The position numbers and the translations under genes are program-made. Positions 58,747-64,000 of a DNA stretch of 64,000 nt are shown piece by piece. Below the pieces are notes generated by a model, which saw only the letters and a list, made by a program, of their open reading frames with translations, did not search any database and was not told the DNA's origin. The DNA comes from Oreohelix idahoensis (lineage: Eukaryota; Mollusca; Gastropoda; Stylommatophora; Oreohelicidae): contig JAMPIV010000594.1 in NCBI GenBank assembly GCA_024509875.1, positions 97,001 through 161,000 of the forward strand. Direction: 5' to 3'. Position 1 is the first letter of the stretch; each line of letters opens with the position of its first letter.

Positions 58747-60180
58747 TGTTGCTGCTAAAAACTTGTAGCAACTTATTCTGACCATGCATTCTGACTAGAT
58801 TCATTTTTTAATGCATGGGAAGGAACTCATGAAATTGTAGTCACTTTTATTTCTACAGTCGTCTAATCTTGATAGCTATCGTTAAGAAGTTGTCTTATCT
58901 TGATAGCTAGGGTTGCCGATAGCTGTGTGAACGATTTTGAGTCACGACCATATATGGAGCGCTCAGATCGTCAGTTCTTTGAAAACAGTTGGCAATCGCA
59001 ATGTTTCAAGATTCATTTCCTTTTAAGGTAATAGGTCTTAAGTCGAACATCGTAGAACATTCTTCGTTTCGTAAATTGGCCTGAGTTGTATTCGATTCGC
59101 GTGTTCTGCGCATGTCCCTTTTTGTGGCGTTGGTAGAACGATTTCCGCCCAGGTCAGTCTGTGCTGAGAAGCTGTGAAGGCGAGACGTAGCTATGTGCTA
59201 GTCTTCGCTTAGTTTATTCAGGAAGGAGTCCTCATGATTGTTGTTCCTATCTTGAGATGATAAATCTCTGTGTTATTCCTAATGCCTGGAGGCATATGTG
59301 ATTATTCATTTAATTCCTTATGAACAGGTAATTAAATCCCTTTTTTGGCTGAGTAACTTTATCGCCATCTTGTGATGTTGACTTTTGCTTAGCCTGCCTT
59401 ATTCTAAAGTCTACGATATGACTAGTTTGCTCAGCTCACGATCCACTTAGGTTGTCTCGCATCGATTGATGCCTGTCCTACGGACTATTTGCTTCCTGAA
59501 CTTTGTTGATGGATCTAGGTTTGATACCTTTGCTGTTTGCTGGACAATAGAGGACGATAATGTGGCGCTCAAAAGACATGCCTGTCTTGTTGAGGTCAAA
59601 TCGAGGAGACCATCTTTAATCTTCTAGTTGATATCTTCTAGCTCTTATGGAAAGGGGGAAGTTTACTACCTGACTACATGTACAGCGGGTTTACGATATC
59701 CTAAAAGGCAGATGATGCACATTATTTTGATGCTGTCTGCTGTGCCAGTTGAATTGTCTACATATGTAATAATGACTGTTTGATCGTACCTATGATGTAC
59801 CTGCTTGTTTATGTCTACACACTTCGTCATTGTGGCGTTTATAATAAATTATACAAAACCGTCACTAGCTGTTGCAAGCATCATTGACTTTTCACATCGT
59901 GAGTTAACGTGACGTCATTGTGTGGATTGCCTTGTTCGTAATGCTCACTGTCTGTATACACATCTACATCACACTTAAACCAGACTACAGACACCAAGTT
60001 ACTACGCCTCATCATCCCTGGTGTCTGAGGGTGGCACACTACTCCGCAAAGGCCAGGATTATCATACCTTGAGAGGAGCAGATGAATTACAACACCCTCA
60101 ACGTTGTGTGGCAAATGCGACATCCTCCACAGAACATTTATCAACACATATAATACTTACGCAACATTTGCTACGCTACA
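58747..60180 (+). repeat. 3' LTR of element B (1434 bp)
   Basis: From TGTTGCTGC to GCTACGCTACA; its ends are partly inverted (TGTTGCTGCTAAA against TGTAGCGTAGCAAA). 58903-60180 matches the 5' LTR. The start at 58747 is inferred from the TG next to the polypurine tract, because the 5' LTR lacks this end. Confidence 0.85.
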
Positions 60181-60640
60181 TCTGTCTGTTGTTGTTGTGA
60201 CTTACACTTCATCATTTTCATAACCCTAGACATTCAACGTAGTCATCACAATATTCCAGAATAATTCTGACTGAGGTATAAATGTGGTAGCAAGTAAGGT
60301 CATCTGTAATACACCACACTTATTAGATACAGATACCTTCACAGCTGATCTCAGTCAGTACACTAAGTCCCCTATAAATATTTATAACATCCCACTTTAC
60401 CACAAATGAGAAAACCTGTTGATAGCATTACAAGGCAGTCCTTGTTTTTGAATCCCCAGTTAAAGAGAGGCAGAGGTAGACCAAAAAACACATGGAGAAT
60501 AGAACTGGAGACAGAAGTGAAAAATGACGAGAAAACGTGGAAAGAACTTGAGCGCGTGACAGGAGGACTTAGGTCTGTTTTTGTTGAAGGCCTATGCTCC
60601 TTGGTGAGTTAAAGGGTATTGGTAGGTTGATTCTAGTTCG

Positions 60641-61254
60641 GTATATTCACTAGTTAATTTTGAAGTAGAAATTTCCGATTCACAGATTTAAGTCGATCTG
60701 AAATATGAAAGTAACTGTGTGTGTAGTGTCTTTAATCCTGACTGTTTCCGTGTAAATAGTCCCTTCGGCTCATTTATATTTTTCGTTTATCGAAACTTTA
60801 CAACGCCGGATGTTGATGACAAATAATGCTGATAGTGAGCTTTCTTCAACGTTCCGTTATATTCAGGGATTAGACTCTTAAGTAGTCAAACCTCAGCTGT
60901 CAACAAGACAGAATCTATCTCAAGCGTCCAGTCTTAATCTACACATACGATATTCTACATGTGTCTCGTCTCAAGCAAGTCTACTCAAAGGTATTGTCCA
61001 CCTGCGTTATGTAAGTACGACATATACAAAATTAACATAACAATTTTAAATGCCACATGAACGAAATATTTAATGTGTGATCCCTGTCACATAAAGAAAT
61101 TGTGAAAAAGCATAGTTGCTACATTTTCGTGACTGACTGGCAGCAATAGGCTGGTAATATGTAGTTATCCACCCGGGTCTACAGTGCTAAGTAATGCTTC
61201 ACATGAATCCATCTCTGAGAGCAAGTTAACAAAACAAAAAAGGAAATGTGTGTC
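60641..61254. other. anonymous DNA, no gene seen
   Basis: Nothing supported. Confidence 0.4.
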
Positions 61255-61435
61255 GCGATAGGCAATTCATCAGGCGACTAATATGAGGTTGTACGTGAGT
61301 TTGGCAACCTCATCATGTAAATAAAATTGCTCCAAAAACCACTGCCGTAATAGCACGTTAAAGCTTTGTGTAGACTCCCTGCAAGGGACGCTAGCTGCAG
61401 TGGTGGCTACATACTCTGTAGGGACCTACAAGGAA
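61255..61435 (-). repeat. dispersed repeat family D1, copy 10 (minus)
   Basis: On the plus strand GCGACTAATATGAGGTTGTA, GAGTTTGGCAACCTCATCAT, AAAAACCACTGC and CTCCCTGCAAGGGACGCTAG mirror the D1 signature. Confidence 0.72.
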
Positions 61436-61436
61436 A

Positions 61437-61472
61437 ATGATGATGGTGATGGTGGTGGTGGTGTTGGTGGTG
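61437..61472. repeat. (GGT)n-type microsatellite
   Basis: GATGGTGATGGTGGTGGTGG-type short run. Confidence 0.85.
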
Positions 61473-62097
61473 TACAGTCCTATCTTAAATATGGTATATG
61501 CCTCACAACTGTTACAGCGTATCTTAAGTGAAAATATACTGTAATAATTAAAATAGTAACAGTATTACTAATTCTTCCCCTAATTTTTCGGCAATAAACA
61601 TAGTTTTGAGACATTGTTCAATTGCAGTCGTTCCTTACCATTCAGGTCAGCAAGAATCCACTGTACCTCTTTTACCCCGAAGATTCCAATTTAGGAAGCA
61701 CTATTTGTAGGCCCATGGCCAATAATAAGGACCATAAAAACATTCTTACAACATATGTGTATACACACACGCGCTCTTAATGATTGTTAACAACACGCAG
61801 GTACATATGTGCATGCATATATGGGTTGATATTTATTCTGTCTTTTCTACTTTACTACTATTTTAACTTCGCTATTTATATTAGTATTTTGTTCTTCGGT
61901 GATTTTTATTTTTCACCATCGATTTATCACATGTTTCCTAATTATTTTTAATTCACGTTTCTACTTTGTTACTCTTTCGGCTAAACTGTTCTATGCGTTG
62001 TTGCTTGGAATTTCAGAACTCTATTTAGCGGTGCGAACCACGCAACCAACTTCTGCGATTCATGTGCCTGTATTATTTGTTGCATTTAAATAAATAT
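61473..62097. other. anonymous DNA, no gene seen
   Basis: No feature supported. Confidence 0.4.
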
Positions 62098-62680
62098 AGT
62101 CCGTTCGGAAATTCGTGCCCACAGAAAGCGTCAATTTTCTCCAAAACTGTTTGTTGTATGAACATGAATTTTTGCATGCAGTCTTAGATTTTCCATGCAG
62201 TTATTAATATATTTTGTGCTCTTACAAAACTCATGTCATGTTCGAATTTTCTTCTTTACGTTATATAAAAAAACTCTTACTGTTGTCTGGGTTAATTTTT
62301 AGTAGTTTTACAGGAAAGTTACAAGATCCGTTCAAAAATTTTTTTTTTGGGTTTGAATTAGTTACTCGCGACTGTGTACAATAGGTGCGCACTCGTGCGG
62401 ACATGTAGTCACTACACTAATTCAAACAAAAAAAATATATTTTTGGACGGATCTTGTAACTTTCCTGTAAAACTAAGAAAAATTAACCCAGACAACGGTA
62501 AGAGTTTTTTTATATAACGTAAAGAAGAAAATTCGAACATGACATGAGTTTTGTAAGGGAAAAAAATATATTAATAACTGCGTGGAAAATCTAAGACTGC
62601 ATGCAAAAATTCATGTCCATACAACAAACAGTTTTGGAGAAAATTGACACTTTCTGTGGGCACGAATTTCCGAACGGACT
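62098..62680. mobile_element. 583-bp foldback element (long inverted repeat)
   Basis: The left arm starting AGTCCGTTCGGAAATTCGTG is repeated in inverted orientation at the right end, and the arms stay complementary for about 270 bp with few mismatches and small indels. The centre is near 62389 (GCGCACTCGTGCG). No coding capacity. Flanks are AT-rich (TAAATAT and TTATACT), so a TA-type duplication is possible but not proven. The 70-codon open frame at 62601-62813 runs out of the right arm and is not a gene. Confidence 0.9.
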
Positions 62681-64000
62681 TTATACTAATGTTCTGTTCT
62701 GTACTGTTTTCATATGTTTTGTCGCTGGCGAATATCTGACACTAACGAACGCTATTCTTTATCTGGGTCAGGCTGCTGGCAACTTCTATTTATTCTTTTA
62801 CCGTATTGATTGAGCAAGAATTACGCAAATGTTGGTCCCGTTTGCTCCAGCGTAGAAGCAGAGGGGAGTCTCCTTTTTAGCTCCTATGAGCTACGTCAAC
62901 AGGAGCCTTGTGCGGCTGGCAGGTTCAACCAAGCTGAAAAGGCCATGGGGTAGAATCCAGACAAAGAGAGAAAAACCGGTCCACCAGTCTGATGGTTAGT
63001 GTCTAGGGCCTATAAACTAAGACTTGAAAAAAAAAAATTTAAAAAAATAACGTGTTACTGAAAATGTGCCAGAACACTAAATGCCAGTTAGAACCGGAAG
63101 AATTCCCACAAGTAAGACGTATTTGGTTGATTGGTAAAAGCCAGATACCAAGTCATACCGCATACTAACCTTCTACTGCTAAGGCTAAATCTAGATTGGC
63201 TAGGTGGAATGTAGTAATGCTGAATTAAACTGGGGGAACAGCCGAAGTGGCAAAAGAGGTCGGGATACGGTCTATCTTGATCTATTGGTAGATTCCAGGG
63301 GATCATTCGGTAGGTGACGGAGGTTGGAACATAAATAATTTCCACCTTGGCAAATTACGGACTAGCCCCTTCCTTCCAGAACTTAAAAACGCGGTATGCC
63401 TAAGTTTAAAGTTGCTTTGACAACATTCCCAGTCAAAATCAGCAAACTGGTTAACTAAAACTTATTTTATTCGTGAACTGTAATAACGTAAGAAGCGATC
63501 TTTTGCTTGCAGTAAAGTTAACATTCGATAAAATATCATATAGTTTCAATTGTTCACCGCTCTGTCTATAGTATTACAGGAAGTAGATCGTCCGGCTGAG
63601 ATAAAAGTTACAATAACCCTTAGTAGCTACTTGTTGCATGCGGTTGCAGAATGATTCAGTATCTACCACCCGTAATGCTCTACAAGGCTGCGCTTATTAC
63701 AAATTCTAATTACTATGAAACCTGAAAACAGGCATTATTTTTTTTTTCTAATAAGATCTTTAGAGAGCTGAGTGGTTCTAAAGTAGATCCCCACAGCTTT
63801 TAGGTTGCCGACCCCTTGGACTATACATTATAAAGCTCGTGCGACTAGCAGAGACAAGACAGAACAGAAATGGGGCAGGTTACACAACACTGGGTTACCG
63901 ACCCTTTGGACTGTCTATATAAATAAAAAGCAAAGTATGTTTTGTATGTTCTCAATATTATTTCTTATTATTTATTGATGAATTTTGGCAGACAGGCTCT
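62681..64000. other. anonymous DNA, no gene seen
   Basis: Only a weak direct repeat stands out: GGTTGCCGACCCCTTGGACT near 63802 and GGTTACCGACCCTTTGGACT near 63892. No gene or RNA recognised up to the window end. Confidence 0.4.

Larger units (their letters stand above)
50410..60180 (+). mobile_element. LTR retrotransposon B (Gmr1-type Ty3/Gypsy), nearly intact
   Basis: LTRs at 50410-51687 (5', truncated) and 58747-60180 (3'), a primer-binding site, a 1.4-kb leader, gag, a long open pol and a polypurine tract. Domain order is protease, integrase, RT, RNase H, i.e. integrase precedes RT, the defining trait of the Gmr1 group of Ty3/Gypsy elements. The LTRs align without gaps over 1278 bp with about five substitutions, so insertion is recent. 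Only gag has frame breaks, all at or near homopolymer runs. A young, possibly source-competent family. Confidence 0.93.
48415..60404 (+). repeat. 3' LTR of element A, split by element B
   Basis: 48415-50410 matches 39236-41232, and 60181-60404 matches 41423-41646. The 190 bp corresponding to 41233-41422 are missing at the junction with the left end of B. Confidence 0.9.

Overview
The window looks like intron/intergenic DNA from a repeat-rich animal genome, most probably a mollusc (inference). The evidence is tetranucleotide and (TA)n microsatellites, RTE-type and R2-like LINE remnants, a Penelope-like element, hAT and Tc1 relics, a tRNA-derived SINE, Ty3/Gypsy elements of the Gmr1 type, and a GPCR first coding exon ending in a canonical GTAAGT donor. 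Nothing prokaryotic is present. Almost every recognisable reading frame belongs to a transposable element; the only likely host coding sequence is the GPCR exon on the minus strand at 19340-19555.

Layout. 1-605: broken C-terminal part of a transposon-like protein of unknown function. 1.6-7.4 kb: microsatellites and a 29/30-bp minisatellite of about 49 units. 7648-11301: a complete but mutated Penelope-like element with 294-bp direct repeats (each carrying a hammerhead-ribozyme motif), an RT and a GIY-YIG nuclease, flanked by a 14-bp direct repeat. 12.7-13.3 kb: tandem repeats. 14560-18005: an RTE LINE with an inverted 5' half (endonuclease on minus, RT on plus), flanked by a 9-bp target duplication and itself hit by a hAT MITE. 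19.3-22.6 kb: GPCR exon, two Tc1 fragments, a second LINE family. 23.3-27.0 kb: tRNA-SINE and a minus-strand RTE copy split by a solo LTR. 27-38.9 kb: mostly anonymous DNA with dispersed repeats, microsatellites, an R2-like LINE tail and hAT MITEs.

39166-60640 is a nested stack. A small LINE fragment was split by LTR element A (39236-60404, target duplication AATGA on both sides, 2411-bp LTRs). A's interior is wrecked: gag survives, protease, integrase core and most of RT/RNase H are gone, and a 2268-bp solo LTR of a third family (C) sits inside the integrase zinc finger with a perfect ATGGG duplication. Element B (about 9.8 kb, LTRs differing at about 5 of 1278 positions) then inserted into the 3' LTR of A. 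B has an open protease-integrase-RT-RNase H frame, so integrase precedes RT. This Ty1/copia-like order in a Ty3/Gypsy element is the hallmark of the Gmr1 group; A shows the same order. The Gag proteins of A and B resemble the SCAN domain, which is thought to derive from Gmr1-like Gag.

The most unusual observations are: a 418-bp segment with exact GT...AG ends present in one family-C solo LTR (45619-46036) and precisely absent from the other (25563/25564), as if one copy came from a spliced transcript; young LTRs on the wrecked interior of A, suggesting mobilisation in trans; the Gmr1 pol order; and hammerhead motifs with different lesions in the two Penelope repeats. 60.6-64 kb is anonymous DNA with a 583-bp foldback element.
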